This document shows positions 31,768 through 42,600 of a stretch of DNA of 64,000 nucleotides, piece after piece. The DNA comes from Cordylochernes scorpioides (lineage: Eukaryota; Arthropoda; Arachnida; Pseudoscorpiones; Chernetidae): assembly GCA_030710605.1 (NCBI GenBank), contig CP092865.1, forward strand, positions 30,660,190-30,724,189. Reading direction: 5' to 3'. The notes beneath the pieces were generated by a model. It saw only the letters and a list, made by a program, of their open reading frames with translations. It had not been told where the DNA came from and did not search any database. How positions within the stretch are numbered: position 1 is the stretch's first letter; each line of letters opens with the position of its first letter. The position numbers and the translations under genes are program-made.

Positions 31768-34113
31768 ATGAATCCTTCCGCTGAAGACCTACCTCGTTAT
31801 ACCTACCAGTTGCGAAAGAAATCGTTACAGTTGTCAAGATGGCGCCTCCATTTGAACTTTAACAAACTGTGTGAAACAGCTGATTTTTTACCTCCATCCC
31901 TTCGAATCAGGGATCCTGTCCGCAATCCATTTTCATCCGTCGTCATACGCCGCGCCCAACTCCATCTGTTATCGTCTAGAATTAAAGGTTGCCACTCCAA
32001 TATCCGATTTATTTCTAGGTCCGTCAAGGGATTGATCTTCCTGGTCTCTCAGCTACTAACCAATCCAGAAATGGCCGATCTGTTGCAATCCATCACAAGG
32101 GACATTCGGCACCAGATATGCGATATAACGCAACGTCACAATTCCAAGCTTCATCACTGGATCAAGAAGTACAACTTCCCTGCCTATCTACTAGAAGCCT
32201 ATCTTCCCCAGTCACCCCAAGGAGTGGTCAACCTCTCGGACTATGTCTTGCCATCTGCTGATGCTGAGATTCTGTCATTGGGCCTAAAATACAGACTGCC
32301 TGGGCCTTCTGATATTCCTCGCATCATAGCTGGTGTGGAACCCGCTCTCAGAGGCCTTAACCACCAAGACACCCATAGGGTCAGGCATTTTGTCACCTCC
32401 ACCCTTCAACGACCCTACAATATCCCTAGACCGTCCCTAGCCATGAATAGGGTTATCTCCCGTCTTAAACGCAATAGAGACATAGTCATAACAAAATCCG
32501 ACAAAGGCTCACAGACCGTAATTCTCAACACTACCGTTTACAAGCAAAAAATGCAAAACGTTCTCGACCAACACTCCATTTTTTCTGCCATCACTGAACA
32601 GGAACATAAAACATCGGTTAAGAATTTCCGTCTACTATTGTTAAGATTAAAAAGGTCCCAGCAGATCACTAAAGAGCAATATAACGACTTCACAGCTAAC
32701 CTCGCCCAAATAGCCTACATTTACGGCCTTCCAAAAATTCACAAGCCCGATGTTCCCCTCCGACCAATCATATCTTACCATCTCTCTCCGGCATATACCC
32801 TGTCAAAATTTTTGTCCAACTTCTTGACCCCCCTTCTACAGTCTCCCCCATGGGAATATACCATTGCAAACTCCCCCTCGTTTGTGTCCGATATCACCAG
32901 CCTCACACCTCCCCCCAGGTCCATAATGGTTTCTTTCGATGTAACGTTTCTATATCTCTCACTTGCCCACCCCTTGATCATTAATAGTTTACGCACTTTC
33001 CTCGAAAATGCCCCCCTGTTAGACACCCTCACCGCGGAGACGGTTGTCGAGCTCACTTCCATATGCCTAGGCATGTCCACCTTCACATTTGATACCCAGT
33101 TTTTCAAGCAGACCAAGGGCTCCCCCATGGGTAGCCCCCTCTCAACCGTGGTGGCTGAGGTTGTCGTGAGGTCACTGGACCAATGGATCACTTCACGCCA
33201 TTCTTCAGACATCTTTCTATGGAGGCGGTACATTGATGATACCTTTTGCTTGGTAAGTGAGGTATCTGCCTCTCACATCCTATCTGACCTCAACTCCTTC
33301 CACCCAGACATAGCCTTCACCCATGAAACAGAAAATCACTCAGTCCTACCTTTCCTAGATACACTAGTCATACGCACCCCCAGCAGTTTCCATACCACAG
33401 TATACTATAAAAACAACACACCCCCACACCACACAAACTTCCGGTCACATTGCCCAACACCACACAAAATCAATACAGTTAGAGCTCTCACTAAACGTAT
33501 CTTTACTCATTGTTCCCTCCCGTTATTCCAAACAATAGAAAAGGCTAAAATATTTTCATATTTATCCAAATCCGGCTACCCGACCCCCTTCATTCTTAAA
33601 CACATGCATGACCCTCACCACAACAGTGCTCCAGCTATACACAGAAATATTTGCTCCCTTCCTTTTTGCCCCCAGTCTATCACCATAGCCAGGTTTTTAA
33701 GGCAACATGGCATTACAACATACTTCCAGAACCCACCTAACATCGCCACACTAATCCGACACCCCATTACCAGATCTTCCCTTCATGCGAGTTCTCTCCG
33801 TTCTGGTGGTGCCGTCTATTCCGTCTCTTGCGACCAATGCAATGCCACTTATGTCGGGGAGACGGGTAGATCCGTCGCCATCAGAATGGTTGAGCATTCC
33901 AGAAACATCTCTAATAAAAACCTAAATTCCCCTATTTACAGTCATTCTATGCAAACCGGTCATACATTCAATCTAACAAAGCCATCCATTCTATACAACA
34001 ATATCAATAATAAGTACCAAAGACTTTTACTAGAGGCATTTGTGTCAATAAAAACAAACAGCATCAACAGGCATATAGATATACCAGAACAATACCATAT
34101 GTTATGTGAATAG
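31768..34113 (+). CDS. PLE reverse transcriptase / GIY-YIG endonuclease, 781 aa, intact
   Basis: The product copies the element RNA into DNA at a nicked target in the nucleus. The N-terminal ~230 residues are PLE-specific. The RT domain (about 235-500) has 'DKGSQTVI' near 245, 'YGLPKIHKP' (319-327), motif A 'SFDV' with Asp391, motif B 'TKGSPMGSPLS' (449-459) and motif C 'YIDD' (488-491). A linker with paired Cys (629, 634) leads to the GIY-YIG nuclease. There 'VYSVSCDQC' (683-691) corresponds to GIY, 'TYVGETGR' (694-701) to YIG plus the catalytic Arg, and Glu709 lies in 'MVEHSRN'. After motif A the usual SLFTNIP-type run reads TFLYLSLA, which is unusual. The ATG is preceded by a short leader directly after the upstream pseudo-LTR. 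Length is normal for the family, and no stop or frameshift is present. Confidence 0.93.
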   Translation: MNPSAEDLPRYTYQLRKKSLQLSRWRLHLNFNKLCETADFLPPSLRIRDPVRNPFSSVVIRRAQLHLLSSRIKGCHSNIRFISRSVKGLIFLVSQLLTNPEMADLLQSITRDIRHQICDITQRHNSKLHHWIKKYNFPAYLLEAYLPQSPQGVVNLSDYVLPSADAEILSLGLKYRLPGPSDIPRIIAGVEPALRGLNHQDTHRVRHFVTSTLQRPYNIPRPSLAMNRVISRLKRNRDIVITKSDKGSQTVILNTTVYKQKMQNVLDQHSIFSAITEQEHKTSVKNFRLLLLRLKRSQQITKEQYNDFTANLAQIAYIYGLPKIHKPDVPLRPIISYHLSPAYTLSKFLSNFLTPLLQSPPWEYTIANSPSFVSDITSLTPPPRSIMVSFDVTFLYLSLAHPLIINSLRTFLENAPLLDTLTAETVVELTSICLGMSTFTFDTQFFKQTKGSPMGSPLSTVVAEVVVRSLDQWITSRHSSDIFLWRRYIDDTFCLVSEVSASHILSDLNSFHPDIAFTHETENHSVLPFLDTLVIRTPSSFHTTVYYKNNTPPHHTNFRSHCPTPHKINTVRALTKRIFTHCSLPLFQTIEKAKIFSYLSKSGYPTPFILKHMHDPHHNSAPAIHRNICSLPFCPQSITIARFLRQHGITTYFQNPPNIATLIRHPITRSSLHASSLRSGGAVYSVSCDQCNATYVGETGRSVAIRMVEHSRNISNKNLNSPIYSHSMQTGHTFNLTKPSILYNNINNKYQRLLLEAFVSIKTNSINRHIDIPEQYHMLCE

Positions 34114-34435
34114 CCATAGGTTGCATTTACCTGCCCTTGATTAACACCATTCATAGTGCAGATGTACTTAGTCCAGATTTATTAGCATTTAATCCCTATA
34201 ATCGTTTTAGCATATTTGGTTCTTATTTTTATCTTTAAATACTTTTATCTTTTGCAGTTATGTAAATTTTCTTTTCAGCTTTGTGTATATATGGATCCTC
34301 AGCGCGTTTATTACTCTTACTTGATGAAGGACGATATGTCCGAAAGCTTGTGTGCATGCTAATAAAAAGAAGCTCCTCTTCCCACTTTGTAAACTCGTTA
34401 TTAACCTTCAGTGAAGAGCAGTTCTACTTAATTCT
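33682..34435 (+). repeat. Downstream pseudo-LTR of the PLE
   Basis: It is identical to 30981-31734 as far as I can compare by eye, and ends at the junction with the RLE-type LINE. Confidence 0.9.
34320..34351 (+). ncRNA. Hammerhead-like stem-loop in PLE pseudo-LTR (downstream)
   Basis: Same sequence as 31619-31650, at the same offset (+2701). Confidence 0.6.
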
Positions 34436-35569
34436 ACTTAAGTACAAAATAGAAGCCCAAAACATCACAATGAAAACTCTGAAAGAAAAACAGATTGAAA
34501 ATCTAAGAGAAATCATTGGACAGAAAATAATCCTCAGAACATTCTTTAAAAATGAAGACCAACCGCTATTGGACATGATAGAATCCTCACAGTGGCTCAA
34601 AACGGGAAACAACACACCACAAAATGAAGGATTCTACATGTTCATACAAGATAGAAACGTGTTCCCGAAGGATAAGAACCTGAAATGCCCTCACTGTGAG
34701 AAGGTACAGAGGACGGTGGACCACCTTGCTACAAACTGTGGAAGATTGCTTCTTTACGACTACACTGAGAGGCATAATGAAGTGGTGAGATGCGTCCACT
34801 TCAACTTGGCTAGAAAATATAATTTTACAGAGAACAAGAAGATAAAGCTCCACAAAATAACGACTAAGATTGAAAATTCATACGCCAAGATAATAACGGA
34901 CCTGCCAATGATAAGCGATATCAATATCAGAGCTAACAAACCTGATATAATAGTATATGACAAAATAAAAAAGACATAACAATCATAGAGATAGGCGTTA
35001 CCTCCCAAGACAATATTCAAACTACGGAGCTGACAAAGAAAAGAAAATACCAGCTACTGGCGAGAGAAATGGCCCAAACTGAAAAAATGCCCGTAAAAGT
35101 AGTGCCGATAGTCTTAACATGGGATGGAATAGTAACCAAATATAACAAACAATACAGGAAGGAAATAAACATAAGAAAAAGGGACTTTGCATATATTCAA
35201 TCCCTAGTGCTAAAAAAGACGATGGAAATTATCTCAACAGAAAAGAAGAATGAACCTTACGATAAGTTACAGAGAAATAAAGAAATGGAAGCCATGGATA
35301 GATTGTTGGAACGATGTAGGGAGCTGGCATGTGATGAAGAGGAAGATGGAACACCGGAAATGGAGCACAGGGATACGACGACCATAGAAGAGATCCAGGA
35401 GAACGACATAGAGCAGATGACAGGAGGCCTGACAGACAAGAATGGATCAAGGCCAGGGGACCATCTTATCGAGGAGCCACTAGTAGAGGCCATAGAAAGA
35501 CTGCTGGAGAGCTGCAGGACATCAGGGGACCATAACGGCAAGGGCCACAGCACTGACCAGGAGTCATGA
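34434..35569 (+). pseudogene. RLE-type LINE zinc finger and restriction-like endonuclease
   Basis: The frame enters from the PLE junction ('LLKYKIEAQNITMKTLKEKQ') and carries 'CPHCEKVQRTVDHLATNC' (C-x2-C-x8-H-x4-C). It then has the PD-(D/E)xK-type endonuclease 'ANKPDIIVYDKIKK' followed by 'ITIIEIGV'. A -1 frameshift at about 34976 separates these halves, and the rest is open to 35569 ('MPVKVVPIVLTWDGIVTKYN'). The last ~100 residues are acidic and repetitive ('LLERCRELACDEEED', 'LLESCRTSGDH'), an unusual extension. The enzyme in intact relatives nicks a specific target. Confidence 0.82.
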
Positions 35570-35650
35570 TAGCAATATCTTTGTTTACTTTTACTGTTGT
35601 CATTTATTGAAGTTGTAAATAAAAATATGTAAATAGACTGACCATTCGCT

Positions 35651-36405
35651 ACACTTTTTAGAGAAAAACTTGTAACCTTTTTGAAAAAAATATTCTTATA
35701 ATATTATAATTATTATATTATATTATTATTATATTATAATACTCTATTTTAAATTATTGATTAGGCTCAACACACACATATATCAAATATATAAAGCAAA
35801 CCCCATATAAAAATGAAATTTCAGGAATTTTCTTCAACAAATATTTAATAAATTTAGACTACACAAAGTGGCATCTTTATAGCTCTTTACCAAAATGGCC
35901 ATTAAAAAATTTTTGTTGTTAAATTAATTACTTTAGGGTTAAAAGCATTCAATTAAAACTTTGTTATATATTATCAAGAAAATATTTTGGAAATCAATTT
36001 GTGGTTATAAATGACATCATTATAAACTATAGTTGCTTTAAAAATTGGGTATTTAATCGATTTTTACTAAATTACTAATATATCGTTGTCCTGTCGAAGG
36101 GAAAACACAAAAATAATTAATATTGAAAGAATGAACTTGTCTTATGTTTCTATTTAACAATTTCTCACAAACCAACAAATCCATCTTTGAAACCTCTTAG
36201 AAAACGACCATGTCAATGGCCATCCCGCCCCTTTCTTTGAGAAAACAAGGATGTTATAAACTGCGCATGCTTTAATAATATTTATAAGAAGATGTTCATC
36301 TTAAAATATAAAATAAATAAGCCGAGTTTGTGTTATTTTTGGAATACTGATATAAAGAAAAAGTGATTTTCACTATATTGGAAGGCCTTTGTAAAGGTTG
36401 TCTGG
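35651..36405. other. AT-rich spacer
   Basis: There are simple AT repeats at 35690-35750. No gene is supported. Confidence 0.45.
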
Positions 36406-36510
36406 AGACTTGGGGGAAATTCCTTATTAAATGATTTAAATCTCTTGTACATTGATCAAATAAATGCTACAGGTTTCTGGAGATGAGTTTCTTTATAAAA
36501 CGTAATCTCG

Positions 36511-36544
36511 AGCTTTCAAGGATCTCTCTGCCCTTCTACAGGAG
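36511..36544 (-). ncRNA. Hammerhead-like tail, left flank of composite
   Basis: On the minus strand CTCCTGTAGAAGGGC, then GATCCTTGAAAGCTCGAG. The CTGTAGA and GAAAG blocks correspond to the two hammerhead core strands in degenerate form. Confidence 0.45.
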
Positions 36545-37591
36545 CTGGCAATGCGTTTCTTTTAAATATCATCAAATATGATCTCTACAGACCTTACTGC
36601 AATGATATGAATTATTGAATAAGAGGGCTTGGTTCATCAGTAATGAACCCTCTCAGCGGTTTCGCCATATTAATCTCTAGACCGCTCTACTTGTATTGGA
36701 CTGGTTTGGAATATACCCTGTATTTTCTATGGAAGGCAGCTTAGGGGTGTTTAGTGAACTATGTACATAAGATCATAGGTCTGTAGAGGTACATACATAT
36801 AATTTCAAGGTATTGCATCGAGCAAAGCTCTTCCGCAAAATATATATTAGTAAATTAAATTTATAAATTTGATTGCCATCTATTGTTAAAAAATTTTCAC
36901 AAATAGATTTACTGGCAATGCTTTATTTTTAAATATCATCAAATATGATCTCTACAGACCTTACTGCAATGATATGAGTTATTGAATGAGAGGGCTTGAG
37001 TCATCAGTAGTGAACCCTCTCAGCGGCTTCGCCGAATTAATCTCTAGACCGCTCTACTATTGTATTGCATTGGTTTGGAATATACCCTGTATTTTCTTTG
37101 GAAGGCAGCTTAGGGGTGTTTAGTAAACTATGGACATAAGCATATAGGTCTGTAGAGGTACATACATATAATTTCAAGGTATTGCATTGAGCAAAGCTCT
37201 TCCGCAAAATATATATTAGTAAATTAAATTTATAAATTTGATTGCCATCTATTGTTAAAATTTTTTAACAAATAGATTTACTGGCAATGCTTTATTTTTA
37301 AATATCATCAAATATTATCTCTACAGACCTTACTGCAATGATATGAGTTATTGAATGAGAGGGCTTGAGTCATCAGTAGTGAACCCTCTCAGCGGCTTCG
37401 CCAAATTAATCTCTAGACCGCTCTACTATTGAATTGCATTGGTTTGGAATATACCCTGTATTTTCTTTGGAAGGCAGCTTAGGGGTGTTTAGTAAACTAT
37501 GGACATAAGCATATAGGTCTGTAGAGGTACATACATATAATTTCAAGGTATTGCATTGAGCAAAGCTCTTCCGCAAAATATATATTAGTAA
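36545..37591 (+). repeat. Tandem array, three ~368-bp units
   Basis: CTGGCAATGC recurs at 36545, 36912 and 37281, giving periods of 367 and 369 bp. Each unit carries the TGAGAGGGCTT..CATCAGTAGTGAACCCTCTCAGCG core, 'ACCGCTCTACT', 'GGAATATACCCTGTATTTTC', 'GGACATAAG' and 'GCAAAGCTCTTCCGCAAAAT'. Units 2 and 3 are the most alike. The same family is dispersed at 4.0, 14.0, 16.8 and 51.1 kb. Confidence 0.92.
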
Positions 37592-37710
37592 TCACTACGC
37601 CCAAGCCCTCTCATTCCACAACTCATATCATTGCAGTAAGGTCTGTAGAGATAATATTTGATGATATTTAAAAGAAACGCATTGCCAGTAAATTTATTTG
37701 TGTAAAAAAT
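37592..37710 (-). repeat. Inverted partial unit of the ~368-bp repeat
   Basis: From 37592 the sequence is a reverse-complement piece of the unit ('AAGCCCTCTCATTCCACAAC' through 'CGCATTGCCAGTAAATTTAT'). It ends the array. Confidence 0.85.
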
Positions 37711-37730
37711 ATGATATATGTTTCCATTAA

Positions 37731-37772
37731 CTCCTATAGAAGGGCACAGATCCTTGAAAGCTAGGGATTACG
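37731..37772 (+). ncRNA. Hammerhead-like tail, right flank of composite
   Basis: CTCCTATAGAAGGGCACAGA followed by TCCTTGAAAGCTAGGG mirrors the left flank in the opposite orientation. Confidence 0.45.
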
Positions 37773-37840
37773 TTTGATAAAAAAACTCATCTCCAGAATC
37801 CTGTAGCATATATTTAGAAAATTCCTTATTGTATATCCAT

Positions 37841-38437
37841 AAAATTTAAAGTCTAATTTGATCAAGAGATCGATGCCGTTATATTGTTTAAAATGTTAAG
37901 TATATCATATTGTCAATAATTTTGAATAGAATGATATTAGATTTCATAGGGTGTTACAGAACCTTTTATTCTATAAGTGACTCAATTTCTCTGAATATAT
38001 AATTAGCTCGAAGGTGGAAAAATAGTTTAAAACCTAACAAAAAGGGAGACAATCAGTTGATAGTTACCTGTCATGGAATGTCATTCAGGTTGACAATCAA
38101 CATCAAGATACTCATAATAATTACAAAACAATAAACTATTCCTAAAATTTATTTTGCACAAAGCCCACAGATTTGAACTTACAGACACTATTAGAGAAGT
38201 CGCGAAACTATTGAAAGATCGACAAATAATATAGTTTTCAACAGTTTGTCAGATTTAGTGCCAGGATAATCCTCAATAATGGCCTAATATAATAATAGAA
38301 TTCTTCTGAAAATGATATAGCCATACCATTATCATAATATAAGGTAATAAAAATTGTTTATTCAGTATCAATGGATCTGAAAGTGTGAATAAAAGGCAAA
38401 CCTAAATTGCACTTAAATTGATTTTATTTATTTAGAG
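37841..38437. other. AT-rich spacer
   Basis: No ORF or repeat is supported. Confidence 0.4.
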
Positions 38438-38488
38438 CTAGACGAATAACCCGGCTTCGTCCGGGAATTCCCCCGAATGCAATTTCCT

Positions 38489-38767
38489 TCATACTGAAAG
38501 AACATTACTAATAAATAGTATTAGAGCCATAGAATAGCAACACCGAAGTAATACACAGTTCAAATAGTTGGCAGATTTTCCACCCAACCTCCGAGGTACC
38601 CGCCCCAGCGTGTTAACTCTTATATATAGTGGTGCATCCTCTGTAGGTCTATTACACTCTTTGGGTAAAAGGGGATAAGGATTGAAATTGCTTGAGAAGA
38701 GTGACCGTGATTGATCAAGCCTAGCCAGCAGCCTGTAATCTAATGTTTTCAGACCCCAGTCAAACAT
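38489..38767 (-). other. 92-codon frame in the Helitron 3' region
   Basis: The frame ends just inside the Helitron 3' hairpin. It has moderate complexity ('PLLPKECNRPTEDAPLYIR', 'LGRVPRRLGG') and may be the tail of a Helitron-borne ORF or noncoding. I do not recognise it. Confidence 0.25.
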
Positions 38768-38977
38768 TCGTAGAGTTTTTCTGAAAAATAATTAAAAAAA
38801 AACTAATATTAATATAAATCATAATAATCTGCAACTGTCCTTGAATATTCTAATTCTAGAGATTTTACCTTTCAAATATATACAAATATATACGTATATA
38901 GAAAGAATTATGAAAATAATATACCACTCAAACAACAACAAAAAAAAGACTAAAATAGCATTTAAAAAAAAATGTAT

Positions 38978-39265
38978 TCATGACAACACAGAAGAATACA
39001 CAAAATTTGAAGTCTTATTTTCTGGAGCCAAAACATGAAGATTTCTTCCTGAGCCAACTCTAGAGCAGGCAACATACAATTGCCCATGCGAAAAACAGGG
39101 TTGCTCCAAGTCAATGCCAGCAATTTTGAGAGACTGACCTTGGAGGCGGGCTTGAGACTGTTGGGGATTCTCCAATGTGCGGCTACTTTGGCCTCTAGCA
39201 GCTAGGGCAGCCATGCGTCGAGCTGCAGGAGTTCTTACTCCAATTGCAGATCTTTTGCGAGGCAT
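38978..39265 (-). pseudogene. Helitron RepHel helicase C-terminus
   Basis: The frame contains '[18 protein letters not shown]' and '[18 protein letters not shown]', the hallmark end of the Pif1-type helicase in Helitron Rep-helicase proteins (motif VI region with the SR of 'CSRVG'). The N-terminal Rep (HUH) domain and helicase motifs I-V are absent. The first ~35 residues ('[20 protein letters not shown]') are basic and resemble the start of other small Helitron or host genes, so a deletion probably joined them. It cannot be active. Confidence 0.85.
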
Positions 39266-39485
39266 AACAAATGGGATGATTCAATTTGAAAATATGTCCT
39301 AAAAAAACAGAAATAGCACAATCAGTACCAAAAATATTTTTGTATATATATAAAAAAAAAGTTTTTAAGGAAAACAGTGCAGACCCAAAACAAATCCAAA
39401 GTATCAGAATAAGTTACAGAACAAAACTGATTATCTAGTAGAAATTTTTAAGTTTTTAAAAATCAAAACTACATTGTTCACTAAC

Positions 39486-39491
39486 CATAAC

Positions 39492-39525
<34 letters not shown>
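39486..39525. repeat. TG microsatellite at the LINE 3' junction
   Basis: There is an uninterrupted GT run of about 32 bases. A matching GT run flanks the other end of the LINE at 44840-44868. Confidence 0.9.
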
Positions 39526-39651
39526 CAATTGACAATTAAAAAATATTTATTGTCATCTTAGACAATATTATACATTTTCAATCATAGGGAGAGAAAAAGA
39601 AAAAAGAAGATGAGAAGAGAAGAGAAAATATGTACATATATGAAACATATT

Positions 39652-42600
39652 TTACAAGATGGTGATGGGAGATGGAGGAAGAAAACCTCGGCGCTGGAGG
39701 GTCCTAGACCAGGCGATGAGCGGGTCTTCCACTGCTTCTCCGAGCCCAACCTGTACAAAGTAGCGATAAATTCGCAACTTTGCCGATGCCAGGATGGAAA
39801 GGGCGTCGTCCTCAAGGCCGGACCCGCCGAAGATCCAAGCCTGCAGGTCAGGGGGCCGCCCTATGATGTTGAAGGCCTCTCTGATGAGCGGCCTGATGGA
39901 GCGGCAGCACCAGTAACGGTGGCCGAGGGAGCGGTCGATGGACCCGCAGGCAGGACAGGAGGGGCCGACCGAGGCAGGATGGGCCGGATGGGGCAGGGCG
40001 TGGAGGGCTAGCTTGAGAGCTGCGTCGGCCTCGTGACCCGAATAGGCGCAGCGCCGCAGCGAGGCCCAGTCGATCCTGGATGGTGGATTGATGGTGGGCG
40101 TCCATCTTGCCAGGAATCTGGAGATGGGCGTGGCGGCGAGGCGCGGACGATCCAGGGCCCGTCGGGCCGAGCGCGTCGTGAGGCCGTTGAGGAACGGCGT
40201 AGCCGTCCCACGCAGCACCACGGCCGCAGCTAAAGAGCTAGATGAGGGTGCAGACTCCGCCCCGAAGCCCACGGCGTTCTCGGAGGTCAGCCTCCGACAG
40301 AAGGCGCCCAGGGCCGCGGCGTCAGCCAGGGCCGAGCGCGTAGGGCGGGCGATGAGGTGTTCCTCCTCGATGAGGTCCCGAACTCGGGCTCCGCTCCAAC
40401 GGGCGGGGGCCAGGAGGTCGGGAGGGCGGAGGAACCGGCAGCCGCCGATGATGTTGAGGTCCAGTAGCTGAGCCGTGGGGACCGCCCGATGGTTGAGGCC
40501 CAGGATGTTAGAGGCCTCCTCCCACAGCTTCAGCAGCCGGAGACGGCGGGGCTGGAGACGGGTGCCGTCCGGTGGAGGGTGGATCCAGGCCTCACCGCTT
40601 TATACCAGCCAGCTGAGGGCATTTCTGCCCCCGCGGAGCGCGGCTTGCACCCCCTTGAGGCAGGCTAGCTGGAGCTGGGTCGCCAGGTCGAGGAGGCCGA
40701 GGCCTCCGATGGCAACTGGCCTCGCCATGACATCGGCGGGAAGCCACGCCGTGTGGTCCTGTCCCCAGACGAATCTCGCCAGTCGGGCCTGCAGCTTGGC
40801 GATGGTCGGGGGTGATGGTAGGTATCCATGCAGGTGGTGCTGGATGACAGAGCCCACCAGCGTGTTCGCCGCTCTTGCTCGCCCGACGAGGGAGAGGCCG
40901 CGGGTGAAGGGCGTCCATTTGCGGCATGCAGTCTCCAGGAGGGCCAGGAGATGCTGCTCCCGGTGGGCGACGGTGCTCCTGGGGGCGATGTCGAGCCCGA
41001 GGATCCTGATGGAGGTGGTCGACCAGGAGGCGCCGAGAGGGGAGTCGCCGCGGTTGCGCCAGGCGCCGCACCAGAGGCCAGCGCTCTTCCGGAGGTTCAC
41101 GCCAACTCCGGAGGCCTGCTTGTATTCTTCGAAGACGGTCGCCACCCGTTCGAAGTCTCCGTCGCGATGAAATAGGAGGACGATGTCGTCGGCGTAAGCG
41201 ATGACATTGCCCACGCCGAGGGTCAACTCCAGGCGACGTAGCAGCGGCCCCGTGGCGATGCTGAAGAGTGCGGCACTCACGGCGCAACCCTGTCTTAGGC
41301 CGTTGAGGAGGGGGAAGGCGGTGGTGTAGAAGCCTCCTGCCCGGATGGTGGCGTCCGCCCCGGCGTATAGGATGTTGATCCAGGCCCTGAAGGCTGGCGG
41401 GAGGCGGAGGGACGTTAGCAGGGACTCCAAGAAGCCGCGGTCTAGCGAGTCAAACGCGGACTCCAGGTCTACGCCCATGACGGCCAGCGGCGAGCCCAGG
41501 GCGGTGGCCTCCTCGACGGCGTCCGTCACCATGGCGATGTTCCATGACGGGGACCTCCCGGGGACGGCGTAAGTCTGGCATTCCGGCACAAGGGTCCGCA
41601 GGTGGGGCTTGAGGCGCCGGTGAAGGATGGCGGCCAGGACCCTGTAGTCGGCCGAGGGCAGCGCGACGGGCCTGTAGCCGTCAAGGCCGCGACCTCCGCG
41701 GGCCTTGGGCACGAGGCAGATGGAGCTGCGCCGCGTCGACGGAGGCAGGGCACCTCGGAGCCGTGATGCCGCGAACACCCGGGCCAGAGCTTCCGCGAAG
41801 AAGTCCTCGCTTAAGGCGATGAGGAGCTCGCACGGCAAGCCGTCCCAGCCGGGGGCCTTTCCGCGAGGGAGGTGCTCGATGGCGTTGGCGATCTCGCTGG
41901 GGCTGATGTCCGGCCGGTGGAGCGGGTCCTCCTCACTCAGCTCGCGGGTGGTGGTGGGCGCGCTGCTGGCGATGAAGGCAGCTCCCGCAGCTGGATCGCT
42001 GGTGGGACGGGCGAAGCGGGGCTGGAAGGTCGCGAACGCCCTCCGCCGAAGCTCGGGGCCCTCGATGATGTTGTCCTGCTCGTCCCTGATGACGCTGAAC
42101 GGGCGTCGGAGGCGGATGGCGCGTGCTAGGTCCGGCAGCGATGGGTAGTCGGCCCGGATGGAGGAGGCCTCGAGCTGCGCCGCGATGTAACGTCTCGCCC
42201 TGTAGACGTAGCTGTCGCTGGCAGCGTGGCGCGGGTCGTGCAGGGATCTGGCCTCCGCCAGCAGCCCCGCCTTGATGGAGGTCCACCTATCCCAGAAGGT
42301 CCCGTCGTCGTCATCGTGCGCTGTGTCTTCCTCCAACTCCCGGATGTAGCCAGCCAGATGTTCGAGAGCAAGGCCCGAGCGGAGCATCGCGGCCAAGCGA
42401 GGCTGGGTGGGGGAGGAGACGGCGGTGGTGGGCGGGCCCACCTGGAGCAGCACGAGGCGGTGGTCCGAGAGGTGGTAGTGGCTGGTCGCGTAGATGGACG
42501 CGCGATCCAGGACTCCAGCAGGGACGAGGATCCGGTCCAGGCGGTTCGATTCGACTTGGTCGCCGTGCATGGCGACTCTGGTGGGCAGGTGGGCGGCGTC

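Larger units (their letters stand above)
30975..34433 (+). mobile_element. Penelope-like element, tandem partial + full copy
   Basis: A 5'-truncated copy (about 30981-31734) is followed head-to-tail by a full copy (about 31735-34435), with a period of 2701 bp. The 754-bp overlap (pseudo-LTR) appears identical in the two copies. This partial-plus-complete layout is the standard PLE structure. CTACTTA on both sides may be the target duplication. Six extra bases (TAGAAA) sit at the left join. The perfect identity implies a recent insertion. Confidence 0.93.
29030..35650 (+). mobile_element. 5'-truncated RLE-type LINE (R2/R4/NeSL-like) with two nested insertions
   Basis: The oldest layer here is a non-LTR element encoding a restriction-like endonuclease. 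Its parts are at 29030-29399 (end of reverse transcriptase), 30785-30974 (thumb/linker) and 34434-35650 (zinc finger, endonuclease, 3' UTR with AATAAA). The reading continues across both interruptions. An I/R1-like LINE occupies 29400-30769, and a PLE occupies about 30975-34433. The PLE joins to copies of CTACTTA on both sides (30968-30974 and 34434-34440). Confidence 0.85.
36410..37840. mobile_element. Composite: tandem ~368-bp repeats between inverted hammerhead-like flanks
   Basis: The left flank (36410-36544) and right flank (37733-37840) are inverted copies. Both contain an ATTCCTTATT stretch, 'CTGGAGATGAGTTT', the GTAATC..GAGCTTTCAAGGATC module and the PLE-type CTCCTGTAGAAGGGC tail. Between them lie three direct copies of a ~367-369-bp unit and one inverted partial copy. 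There is no ORF. I read it as a non-autonomous PLE-like or retrozyme-like element. Confidence 0.6.

Noticed and set aside
34281..34979. A 232-codon gene starting in the PLE tail
   Set aside because: The first ~50 codons are noncoding pseudo-LTR sequence fused by chance to the interrupted LINE frame at 34434; the same leader reads as a short frame at 31580.
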